Shown here piece after piece: positions 57,257-64,000 of a stretch of 64,000 nt of DNA (position 1 is its first letter; the number at the start of each line of letters is the position of its first letter). The notes under the pieces were generated by a model. That model was not told the DNA's origin. It did no database searches and saw only the letters and a program-made list of their open reading frames with translations. The stretch is from positions 1 to 64,000 of the forward strand of contig NZ_JROH01000016.1 of assembly GCF_000786205.1 (NCBI RefSeq). Direction: 5' to 3'. The translations under genes and the position numbers were made by a program. Source of the stretch: Sphingomonas sp. 37zxx. GTDB taxonomy: Bacteria; Pseudomonadota; Alphaproteobacteria; Sphingomonadales; Sphingomonadaceae.

Positions 57257-58114
57257 TCAGCGAAACACCACCGTCCGGGTGCCGTTGAGCAGCACCCGAT
57301 CCTGCAAATGATACATCACCGCGTCGGCCAGCACGCGCCGTTCGATGTCACGGCCCTTGCGAACCAGATCGTCGGGGGTGTCGGCATGGCTGATATGTTC
57401 GACATCCTGCGAGATGATCGGCCCTTCATCGAGGTCGGCGGTGACATAATGCGCGGTCGCACCGATCATCTTCACCCCGCGCGCATGCGCCTGGTGATAG
57501 GGCTTTGCCCCCTTGAAGCCCGGCAGGAAACTGTGGTGGATGTTGATGCAGCGCCCCGAAAAATAGGCGGCAAGATCGTCGGACAATATCTGCATGTAGC
57601 GCGCCAGCACGATCAGGTCGGCCTCGGTCGATTCGACGATTCGCTTGATCTGCGCCTCCTGCTGCGCCTTGGTTTCAGGCGTGACGGGCAGGTGATGGAA
57701 GGGAATGTCGCCGATCATCGAGATGTGCAGTGCCCGCTGCGGATGGTTTGAAACGATGCCGACCACCTCCATCGGCAATTCACCGATGCGATAGCGATAC
57801 AGAAGGTCGCCCAGGCAGTGATCGAATTTCGACACCAGCAGCAGCACCCGCTGGCGCTCATCGACATGGCGCAGCTTCCATTCGGCCCCGATTTCCTCGG
57901 CGAGCGGCGCGAACGCCTGCGACAGCGCGGCGGCGTCATGCCGGCCATCGGCCAGGTCAAAGACGACGCGCATGAAGAACCGGCCGCTTTGGGCATCGTC
58001 GAACTGCTGCGCGTCGACGATATTGCCGCCATTGCCGGCAAGGAAGCCGGCGACGCGCGCGACCAGGCCGGTCTGGTCGAGACAGGAAAGTCGCAGCGTG
58101 AAACGATCGGTCAT
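57257..58114 (-). CDS. purU: Formyltetrahydrofolate deformylase
   Basis: Hydrolyses 10-formyl-THF to formate and THF. The 285-residue protein has an N-terminal ACT domain ([27 protein letters not shown] split by loops) and the formyltransferase-like hydrolase domain with VVGIVSNHP, the catalytic [17 protein letters not shown] and [17 protein letters not shown] with the catalytic Asp. Here it probably serves to regenerate free THF for O-demethylation. It overlaps metF by 4 bases. Confidence 0.93.
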   Translation of the reverse strand: MTDRFTLRLSCLDQTGLVARVAGFLAGNGGNIVDAQQFDDAQSGRFFMRVVFDLADGRHDAAALSQAFAPLAEEIGAEWKLRHVDERQRVLLLVSKFDHCLGDLLYRYRIGELPMEVVGIVSNHPQRALHISMIGDIPFHHLPVTPETKAQQEAQIKRIVESTEADLIVLARYMQILSDDLAAYFSGRCINIHHSFLPGFKGAKPYHQAHARGVKMIGATAHYVTADLDEGPIISQDVEHISHADTPDDLVRKGRDIERRVLADAVMYHLQDRVLLNGTRTVVFR

Positions 58115-58983
58115 GGGTGCGGTGCCTTATATTGGTCGATCCAGTCGACGGTGCGCGATAGCCCGCCAAAGGGGTAGAAATGAAGCCTGACCGGCCCGTG
58201 ATCGGGGCTTAAACGGCGAGCGAAGCGATCGACCAGCCGGTCAGGCCCGGCGGTGCCGAGCAGCCGCGAAAGCGAGATGCCGTATTTCGCGAGCACCGTC
58301 GCCGACGCGCCGACACCGCAATGCGCGGCGAAGCGGATCAGCGTCTTGATCCCGGCGGGACCGGGCACGCCGATCCGCACCGGGCAATCGATCCCGCGCG
58401 CACGAAGCTGTTCGAGCCAGTCGATCGAGACATCGGCGTCGAAGCCGAACTGAGTGACGATCAAGGTCGCCATGCCACGCTCGCCGATCGCGGCGCGTTT
58501 GCGATCGAGCGCCTCCCAGGTCTGGGCGACGGTCATCACCGGATGTCCTTCGGGATGGCCGGCAATACCGATCGCCTGAATGCCGCTGGCTTCAAAGATG
58601 CCGGTTTCGATCATCGCCATCGTATCGGCGAAGGGGCCGGCGGGGATCGGCGGGTCGCCGGCGACCAGGAACATCCGCCGCGCGCCGGCTTCGGCGACCG
58701 CGCGCGAGACCGTCTGTTCCAGTTCGTGCTGCGAGCCGATCCGTCTGGCGGACAGATGCGGCATCGGTTCGAACCCAAGCCGCCGGACATCGACCGCGGC
58801 AGCGATCCGCGCGTCGATCGATTCGCCGGGCAGGAAGGTGATCGCGACCGGCGTTTCGGCGGGGATGACTGCGGCCGCCTCGATGAGCGCCGGGCGATCC
58901 TTGGCAGTGATTTCGAGCGAATATCCGTCGGTAATGCCAGTCGGCGGCAGTGCCCATGCGGGATGAATGGCGGGAATCGACAT
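58111..58983 (-). CDS. metF: Methylenetetrahydrofolate reductase-type protein
   Basis: A 290-residue FAD-dependent TIM barrel of the MTHFR family, with [54 protein letters not shown] and a C-terminal [11 protein letters not shown] (a version of the usual HFYT). In this context it likely runs in the oxidative direction, taking methyl-THF from O-demethylation to methylene-THF, as proposed for SYK-6 MetF. The start at 58981-58983 gives [10 protein letters not shown]; a 25-codon basic extension exists. Confidence 0.88.
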   Translation of the reverse strand: MSIPAIHPAWALPPTGITDGYSLEITAKDRPALIEAAAVIPAETPVAITFLPGESIDARIAAAVDVRRLGFEPMPHLSARRIGSQHELEQTVSRAVAEAGARRMFLVAGDPPIPAGPFADTMAMIETGIFEASGIQAIGIAGHPEGHPVMTVAQTWEALDRKRAAIGERGMATLIVTQFGFDADVSIDWLEQLRARGIDCPVRIGVPGPAGIKTLIRFAAHCGVGASATVLAKYGISLSRLLGTAGPDRLVDRFARRLSPDHGPVRLHFYPFGGLSRTVDWIDQYKAPHP

Positions 58984-59076
58984 GTCGGCACCTCTCACGA
59001 TCCGGTCTGGCCGCTGGCGGCGATCCGGTCGATCTGATCTAGCGCGCCTCTTAAACATCGTATAGATGAAAACTTC

Positions 59077-59835
59077 ATGGACGCGAAGTATTCATCCGCG
59101 AACGACGATGCACCGCCGCTGCTGTTGCTGCCGGGGCTGATGTGCGATTCGCGCATTTTCGATCGCCAGCTCAGGACGATAGCAGGCGCGATGGCGGCTG
59201 CCGATTATGGCGACGCCGATACGCTGGGGGCCATGGCCGAGCGGGTGATCGCTGCCGCGCCAACGCGATTCGCGCTGCTTGGCCATTCGATGGGGGCTCG
59301 GGTTGCGCTCGAGGTGATGCGCCGGGTTCCCGATCGGGTCGATCGCCTTGCGCTGGTCAGCACCGGTATTCACCCTGCTGCCGTGGGCGAGGCTGCCAAG
59401 CGCCATGCACTTCGCGACATCGGCCGCCGCGACGGGATGGCGGCGCTGGTCGATACATGGTTGCCGCCGATGGTGGCGGCTGCGCGGCGCGACGATGCTG
59501 CGTTGATGGGCGCACTGCGTGCGATGTGCATCGATGCCGGCCTGGCGCGGTTCGAGGCGCAGATCGCCGCCTTGCTCGACCGCCCTGACGTGAGCGACTT
59601 GCTGCCCGGCATCGCGTGCCCGGTGCTGGTGGCGACGGGCAGCGCGGACCAGTGGAGCCCGCCCGAACAGCATCGCACCATCGCCGCGGCGATACCGGGT
59701 GCCGAACTCATCATCGTCGAGGGGGCAGGGCACATGCTGCCCGCCGAAGTTCCCTACCGATTGAACATCGCAATCCGCGCCTGGCTGGCCAGGCCGGCGG
59801 GGCGCGCCACATTTACCCAAGGAGAGGCAAAATGA
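59077..59835 (+). CDS. Alpha/beta hydrolase coupled to ligM
   Basis: A 252-residue alpha/beta-hydrolase-fold enzyme. The oxyanion region is LLLLPGLMCDSRIF, the nucleophile elbow LLGHSMGARVA with the catalytic Ser, the acid in TGSADQWSPPEQH and the His in VEGAGHMLPAEVP. Its stop overlaps the ligM start (ATGA), so it is translationally coupled to the demethylase. Possible substrates are aryl esters such as methyl vanillate or feruloyl-type esters; this is inference. No ribosome-binding site precedes the ATG; a TATAGA box 15 bases upstream suggests a near-leaderless mRNA. Confidence 0.83.
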   Translation: MDAKYSSANDDAPPLLLLPGLMCDSRIFDRQLRTIAGAMAAADYGDADTLGAMAERVIAAAPTRFALLGHSMGARVALEVMRRVPDRVDRLALVSTGIHPAAVGEAAKRHALRDIGRRDGMAALVDTWLPPMVAAARRDDAALMGALRAMCIDAGLARFEAQIAALLDRPDVSDLLPGIACPVLVATGSADQWSPPEQHRTIAAAIPGAELIIVEGAGHMLPAEVPYRLNIAIRAWLARPAGRATFTQGEAK

Positions 59836-61229
59836 CCGACAAGTCCCTGCAACAGCTGCTCGACGAAAGCGGCAACATCGTCGACCTGCTGCGCAACCAG
59901 CAAAGCGGCCCCAACGTCTATCCCGGCGTTCCCGGCGAATATTCGAACTGGCGCGCCGAGCAGATGGCGTGGTCGAATGCATGCGTGCTGTTCAACCAAT
60001 CGTTCCACATGGTCGATCTGGCAGTCGAAGGCCCCGATGCGTTCGCGATGCTCAACCATCTGGGGATCAACAGCTTCAAGGGGTTCGTGCCCGATCGCGC
60101 CAAGCAGTTCGTGCCGGTCACGCCCGACGGCTATGTGATCGGCGACGTGATCCTTTTCTATCTGGAGGAGAACAGCTTCAACCTGGTAGGGCGCGCACCG
60201 ACGATCGAATGGGTCGAATTCCACGCCGCCACCGGCGACTGGGACGTCACCGTGACGCGCGACGAGCGGACGGCGATGCGGCCCGATCCCGAGAACCGGC
60301 GCAACTATCGCTTCCAGCTGCAAGGCCCGAACGCGATGAAGACGCTGGAAAAGGCGATGGGCGCGACTCCTCCCGACCTCAAATTCTTCCACATGACGCG
60401 GCTGGCGATCGCCGGGTGCGAAGTGCGCGCGCTGCGGCATGGCATGGCCGGGCAGCCGGGATATGAGCTGTTCGGACCGTGGGCGGATTATGACACGGTA
60501 CGCAATGCGCTGATCGCGGCGGGCAAGGATTTCGGGCTGACGCTGGTCGGCGGGCGGACGTATTCGTCGAACACGATCGAATCGGGCTGGATCCCGTCGC
60601 CGCTGCCGGCAACCTATACCGGCGAGGGCACCCGCGCGTTTCGCGAATGGCTGCCGGCTGCGTCTTATGAGGGCAAGGCATCGATCGGCGGCAGCTATGT
60701 CCCCGAACGGATCGAGGGCTATTATCTGACGCCGTGGGATCTGGGCTATGGCCCGTTCGTAAAGTTCGACCACGACTTTATCGGTCGCGATGCGCTGGAG
60801 CGCATGGCTGGCCTGCCGCACCGCAAGAAGGTGACGCTCGCGCTCGACAATGAGGATCTGTTGCGGGTGCTGAGTTCGCAATTCACCAAGGAAGACCGGG
60901 CGAAATACATGGACTTCCCCTCGGCGGTCTATTCGATGCACCCCTATGATCAGGTGCTCAAGGACGGCAAGATGGTGGGGCTGTCGACCTGGATCAGCTA
61001 CAGCGCCAATGAAGGGCGGATGCTGACGCTGGCGATGGTCGAACCCGATTTCGCCGAGCCCGGCACCGAGGTGACGTTGCTGTGGGGCGAACCCAATGGC
61101 GGCACGCGCAAGCCAACCGTCGAGCCGCACGTTCAGACCGAAATCCGCGCTATCGTGAGTTCGGTGCCATTCAGCGAAGTCGCGCGCGACAATTATGCCG
61201 AAGGCTGGCGGACCAAGCAGACCGCCTGA
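59832..61229 (+). CDS. ligM: Tetrahydrofolate-dependent aromatic O-demethylase (LigM/DesA type)
   Basis: Transfers the methyl group of vanillate, 3-O-methylgallate or syringate to THF. The 465-residue GcvT-fold protein has the family stretch NVYPGVPGEYSNWRAEQMAW, SFHMVDLAVEGPDAFAMLNHLGINS, FLVGRAPTIEWVE-like NLVGRAPTIEWVEF and FIGRDALERMAG. Its length is close to SYK-6 LigM (471) and DesA; LigM is favoured by the protocatechuate context, but the two cannot be firmly separated by eye. The start at 59832 overlaps the hydrolase stop. Confidence 0.9.
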   Translation: MTDKSLQQLLDESGNIVDLLRNQQSGPNVYPGVPGEYSNWRAEQMAWSNACVLFNQSFHMVDLAVEGPDAFAMLNHLGINSFKGFVPDRAKQFVPVTPDGYVIGDVILFYLEENSFNLVGRAPTIEWVEFHAATGDWDVTVTRDERTAMRPDPENRRNYRFQLQGPNAMKTLEKAMGATPPDLKFFHMTRLAIAGCEVRALRHGMAGQPGYELFGPWADYDTVRNALIAAGKDFGLTLVGGRTYSSNTIESGWIPSPLPATYTGEGTRAFREWLPAASYEGKASIGGSYVPERIEGYYLTPWDLGYGPFVKFDHDFIGRDALERMAGLPHRKKVTLALDNEDLLRVLSSQFTKEDRAKYMDFPSAVYSMHPYDQVLKDGKMVGLSTWISYSANEGRMLTLAMVEPDFAEPGTEVTLLWGEPNGGTRKPTVEPHVQTEIRAIVSSVPFSEVARDNYAEGWRTKQTA

Positions 61230-61245
61230 CGTCGATGCGGCAGGG

Positions 61246-61273
61246 CAGGGGGCGGCGACTTGCCGCTCCCCTG
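61246..61273. terminator. Hairpin between convergent ligM and iclR-type genes
   Basis: CAGGGG-GCGGC at 61246-61256 pairs with GCCGC-T-CCCCTG at 61262-61273, an 11-bp stem with one bulged T and a 5-base loop. It lies 16 bases after the ligM stop and 6 bases from the regulator stop; a likely shared terminator. Confidence 0.6.
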
Positions 61274-61279
61274 CAATGC

Positions 61280-62041
61280 TCAGCCAGCTTCGAGCAACGC
61301 CGCAGTCCGCTGGAGCAAATCGCTGCCCCGGCGCTCGACCGCCGGGTCAAAGCGGGCGCTGGGAATGGCAACGCCGAACGCACCGAGCAATACGCCGCCT
61401 GCATCGACGACCGCCCTCCCGACACCCTGAATGCCCAGCGTATGTTCCTCGCGCGTTCGGGCGATGCCGGTGGTGCGGATCACCGCGATTTCGCGCCGCA
61501 ATTGGTCGCTGTCGGTGATCGTCGCGGGCGTAAACGTCGCGCGTTCGGCCTGTCCCAGATAAATTTCGATTTCGGTATCGCTTAGCGCGGCCAGGATCGC
61601 CTTGCCCGCCGCAAAGCCGTGCAGCGGCGTCCGCGTGCCCATCTGCACCGCATAGCGAAGCGCCTGTTCGCTGGTTTCGGTCACCAGCGCCTCGACCTCC
61701 CAATCATGCCGCACGAAGAACGATACGGTTTCATTGAGCTGGACACGCAGCGCGCGGACCAAAGGCGCAACGCGCTCGAGCAGCGAAAACTGCTCCGCCG
61801 GCCGCTGCAGCCGCGCAAGGCCAGGCCCGGCGGCATAGCGCCGCCCGGCGCGTGCGAGATAGCCGCGCTCGACCAGGGTATTGAGCAGATAGGACAGGCT
61901 GCTGACCGGGATCGCCAGTGCGGTGGCGACCTCCTGCGCGACAACGGGCGCGCCCCGCGCCACGACATATTCGATGATGTCGAGCGTCCTGAGCGCAGAC
62001 TTGACCGTTGGAGGCGGTGCTTCGTTCAAAGGTGGTGGCAT
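61280..62041 (-). CDS. IclR-family transcriptional regulator
   Basis: A 253-residue regulator with an N-terminal winged HTH (VKSALRTLDIIEYVVARGAPVVAQEVATAL, then IPVSSLSYLLNTLVERGYLAR) and the IclR effector domain (HGFAAGKAILAALSDTEIEIYL, REEHTLGIQGVGRAVVDAGGVLLGAFGVAIP). It is divergent from the SLC13-type transporter gene and convergent with ligM. It likely controls the transporter and itself, perhaps responding to an aromatic acid or dicarboxylate. Confidence 0.9.
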   Translation of the reverse strand: MPPPLNEAPPPTVKSALRTLDIIEYVVARGAPVVAQEVATALAIPVSSLSYLLNTLVERGYLARAGRRYAAGPGLARLQRPAEQFSLLERVAPLVRALRVQLNETVSFFVRHDWEVEALVTETSEQALRYAVQMGTRTPLHGFAAGKAILAALSDTEIEIYLGQAERATFTPATITDSDQLRREIAVIRTTGIARTREEHTLGIQGVGRAVVDAGGVLLGAFGVAIPSARFDPAVERRGSDLLQRTAALLEAG

Positions 62042-62073
62042 CCCGATGTGATCTTCGCTCCCATATTCCGCAA

Positions 62074-62087
62074 CGGTTTAGAAACCG
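62074..62087. promoter_or_regulatory. Candidate IclR operator
   Basis: CGGTTT-AG-AAACCG is a perfect 14-bp palindrome 33 bases upstream of the IclR-type gene start and 192 bases before the transporter start. Its size and position suit an autoregulatory IclR-family site. The rest of the 62042-62278 gap shows only the AAGAGGA ribosome-binding site of the transporter. Confidence 0.5.
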
Positions 62088-62278
62088 CAACCAATCCCGG
62101 CGATCGCTGCCGGCGATTGCCCGCAATCTGCCTGCAGGTGGATTGCATCGAGCGCCAGCCCCGTTCAATCAAGGCCGCTGGAACCCAACAGCTTGTTTCG
62201 CATTCGTGAGGTCCGGTTTTCACCCCGCCAGCTTTCATCCCACAGCCGAACGGCTGACGACCGCCAAGAGGACCAGTC

Positions 62279-64000
62279 GTGACCGCTCCTTCACCCCATG
62301 CGATCGGCGCGATCCTGCTGACGATCGCCATGTTTTATGGCTTTGTTTCAGGGCGGGTGCGGATCGAGATCATCTCGCTGCTGACGATCAGCGCCATCGC
62401 GCTTGGCCTATATTCCTTTCCGCTGCCGGGACAGGCACCCACCGACGGGCTTCGGCTCGCCTTTGAAGGGTTCGGCCATTACGCGCTGATCACGATCTGC
62501 GCTCTGATGATCCTTGGCAGGGGATTGGTCACCACCGGCGCGCTCGAGCCGGCGGCGCGGCTGCTGACGCGGGTGTGGCGGTTCAACCGCCAGCTGGGCC
62601 TGCTGGTGACGCTGCTGTTGGCGTTTGCGATGAGCATGCTGGTCAATGATACGCCGGTGCTGGTGCTGCTGCTGCCGATCATGGCCGCGATCGCCGCCAG
62701 TGGCGGAATGCCGGCGTCGAAGACGTTGATCCCGATCAACAGCGCGGTGCTGATCGGCGGCATGGCGACGACGATCGGTACGTCTACGAACCTGCTGGTG
62801 GTGTCGATCGCGACAGACCTCGGCCTGCCGTCGATGAGCGTCTTTCACTTCACGCCGATCGTGCTGATGGCGGCGGTGGTTGCGCTGCCGTTCATGTGGC
62901 TGGTCATGCCGCGACTGCTGCCCGATAATTCGGTCGCCGGCGGCTATGAGCCGCGCCGGTTCAATGCGACGCTGCGTCTGGGGGGCACGTCGGGCGCGCG
63001 TGACCTGGATATGGATGGCCTGAAAAAGCTGCTGCCCGCCGACATCGAAATTCGGTCGGCGATGTCGCAGGGCCGGTTGCCGGTGAGCGGCACCCATGCG
63101 TCGCTGGAAGAGGCGATGCGGGTATTGGGGGCAACGGCTGCCCCCGCCTGGCTGATGGACCGGCTGAAGCAAGGCTATGGGCGAACCGGCGAGGATTTGA
63201 CGGTCGTCGAACTGTCGATCGCCAGGGATTCGGGGCTGATCGGCCGCAGTGTCGTGAGCGCGAATATTGCCGAGCGCTACAATGTCGCGTTGCTTGGCGT
63301 GCATGATGCCAAGCGTATCCGCCACGATAGCTGGGGGCCGGCACCCCACCCGCAGGCCGACATCATCTTTGGCGAAGGCGATATTCTGCTGGCGACCGGG
63401 GCGATGCCCGACCTTCAGGAAATGGCGCGCGCCGAAAGCCTGTTGGTGCTCGAGGGGGCAAAGGAATTGCCGCGTACCGGCAAGGCGCCGCTCGCGCTGG
63501 CGATCATGGCCGGCGCGGTTATCCCCGCGAGCATCGGGGTGGTGCCGATCGCCATTTCGGCGCTGGCCGGAGCGATCGTGATGTTCGTAACCGGCTGTGT
63601 CCGCTTCGACCGGATCGGGCGTGCCTTGTCGGCCAGTGTCATCGTGCTGGTCGCCGCCAGTATCGCGATCGGCCGGATCATCCTGGACAGTGGCGCCGCC
63701 GAATGGCTCAGCGGGTTGCTGGCGATCGGCCTGCAATATCTGCCCGCTGCCGGGGTGCTGGGCGCGGTGATGTTGTTCGTCACCATTCTCACCAACTTCG
63801 CATCGAACACGACCGCGGCGGCGGTAGGCACGCCGATCGCGTTCAGCCTGGCGCAGAAGCTGGGCATTCCGGTCGAGCCGCTGGTGCTCGCCGTCCTGTT
63901 CGGGTGCAATTTATGCTATGCGACGCCGGTTGCATATCAGACGAACATGTTGATCATGTCGGCCGGCAATTACCAGTTCAACGACTATACCAAGACCGGG
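62279..64000 (+). CDS. SLC13/DASS-type anion transporter with RCK-C domain (partial, runs off window)
   Basis: 574 codons are present and the frame is open at the window end. GTG start with AAGAGGA six bases upstream. The first half has membrane helices with LVNDTPVLVLLLPIM and the family signature IGTSTNLLVVSIA, the central part a TrkA-C/RCK-C domain (LTVVELSIARDSGLIGRSV to GEGDILLATGAMPDLQEMA), and the second half more helices with TNFASNTTAAAVGTPIAF and TPVAYQTNMLIMSAGNY. This is the architecture of the divalent anion:Na+ symporter family. It may import dicarboxylates or aromatic acids for the lig pathway. The remaining C-terminus should be short. Confidence 0.88.
   Translation, partial: MTAPSPHAIGAILLTIAMFYGFVSGRVRIEIISLLTISAIALGLYSFPLPGQAPTDGLRLAFEGFGHYALITICALMILGRGLVTTGALEPAARLLTRVWRFNRQLGLLVTLLLAFAMSMLVNDTPVLVLLLPIMAAIAASGGMPASKTLIPINSAVLIGGMATTIGTSTNLLVVSIATDLGLPSMSVFHFTPIVLMAAVVALPFMWLVMPRLLPDNSVAGGYEPRRFNATLRLGGTSGARDLDMDGLKKLLPADIEIRSAMSQGRLPVSGTHASLEEAMRVLGATAAPAWLMDRLKQGYGRTGEDLTVVELSIARDSGLIGRSVVSANIAERYNVALLGVHDAKRIRHDSWGPAPHPQADIIFGEGDILLATGAMPDLQEMARAESLLVLEGAKELPRTGKAPLALAIMAGAVIPASIGVVPIAISALAGAIVMFVTGCVRFDRIGRALSASVIVLVAASIAIGRIILDSGAAEWLSGLLAIGLQYLPAAGVLGAVMLFVTILTNFASNTTAAAVGTPIAFSLAQKLGIPVEPLVLAVLFGCNLCYATPVAYQTNMLIMSAGNYQFNDYTKTG

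Noticed and set aside
58984..59076. Riboswitch (SAM, cobalamin or THF type) upstream of metF
   Set aside because: The gap is only 93 bases and contains no recognisable conserved riboswitch core.
62408..63736. 442-codon minus-strand ORF opposite the SLC13-type transporter
   Set aside because: Gln/Arg/His-rich antisense shadow; the opposite frame has clear membrane helices and family signatures.

Overview
The window looks like chromosomal DNA of a sphingomonad (Alphaproteobacteria, probably Sphingomonas or a close relative). The DNA is G+C-rich. The gene order lapA-like/pyrF/trpF/trpB/trpA/accD/folC, the intergenic repeats beside uvrD and a complete protocatechuate 4,5-cleavage (lig) gene set all fit that group. 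The assignment is an inference from gene content; no 16S gene is present.

Layout. 1-0.9 kb: the end of an insertion sequence abuts a decayed large-subunit catalase gene. 1.1-9.6 kb: housekeeping genes (uvrD, rsmD, an RsuA/RluB-type pseudouridine synthase), a GFA-type protein, a ThuA-domain protein, a lone receiver protein and an AmpG-like permease. 9.6-16 kb: a leftward biosynthetic operon (lapA-like, pyrF, trpF, trpB, a small AT-rich membrane ORF, trpA, accD, folC). 16-27.6 kb: a patatin-like protein, an EEP-family protein, an OmpR-type two-component system, an EF-hand protein, an SDR, a TPR-like periplasmic protein, an Lrp/AsnC regulator, an odd histidine-kinase-like protein and a polysaccharide deacetylase. 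27.6-29.7 kb: tRNA-Ile(CAU), tRNA-Pro(UGG), a small membrane protein and a Tat-exported GFOR-type oxidoreductase. 29.7-34.3 kb: a copper locus, copC divergent from a CnrY/CnrX/CnrH-like trio followed by copA and copB. 34.3-37.6 kb: a serine hydrolase, an FMN reductase, an 11-bp tandem repeat and fbp.

37.7-46.4 kb is a hexuronide-use island: a secreted GH2 enzyme (probably beta-glucuronidase), a TonB-dependent receptor, a FadR-type GntR regulator, an ExuT-like MFS transporter and mannonate dehydratase (uxuA). I find four copies of one imperfect palindrome (form ATTGGT-N3-RCCAAT), one before each of the four transcription units, which marks the likely regulon of the GntR protein.

46.4-64 kb is an aromatic catabolic island. 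A leftward operon carries ligR (with two helix-turn-helix domains), a DUF1932 dehydrogenase, ligJ, a DUF2218 gene, ligA, ligB, ligC, pobA and an aldo/keto reductase, most overlapping by a few bases. Divergently, ligK-ligU-ligI complete the route from protocatechuate through 2-pyrone-4,6-dicarboxylate and 4-oxalomesaconate to pyruvate and oxaloacetate. PobA feeds in 4-hydroxybenzoate; a tetrahydrofolate-dependent O-demethylase (LigM type) feeds in vanillate-type methoxyaromatics. Next to it, metF and purU can recycle methyl-THF and formyl-THF. An IclR regulator and a divergent SLC13/DASS transporter (running off the window end) close the island.

Most novel-looking items: the CnrX-like sensor that keeps all five metal ligands but sits with copper genes; the DUF2218 gene wedged between ligJ and ligA; the double-HTH LigR; the small AT-rich ORF inside trpB-trpA; and the GntR operator set.
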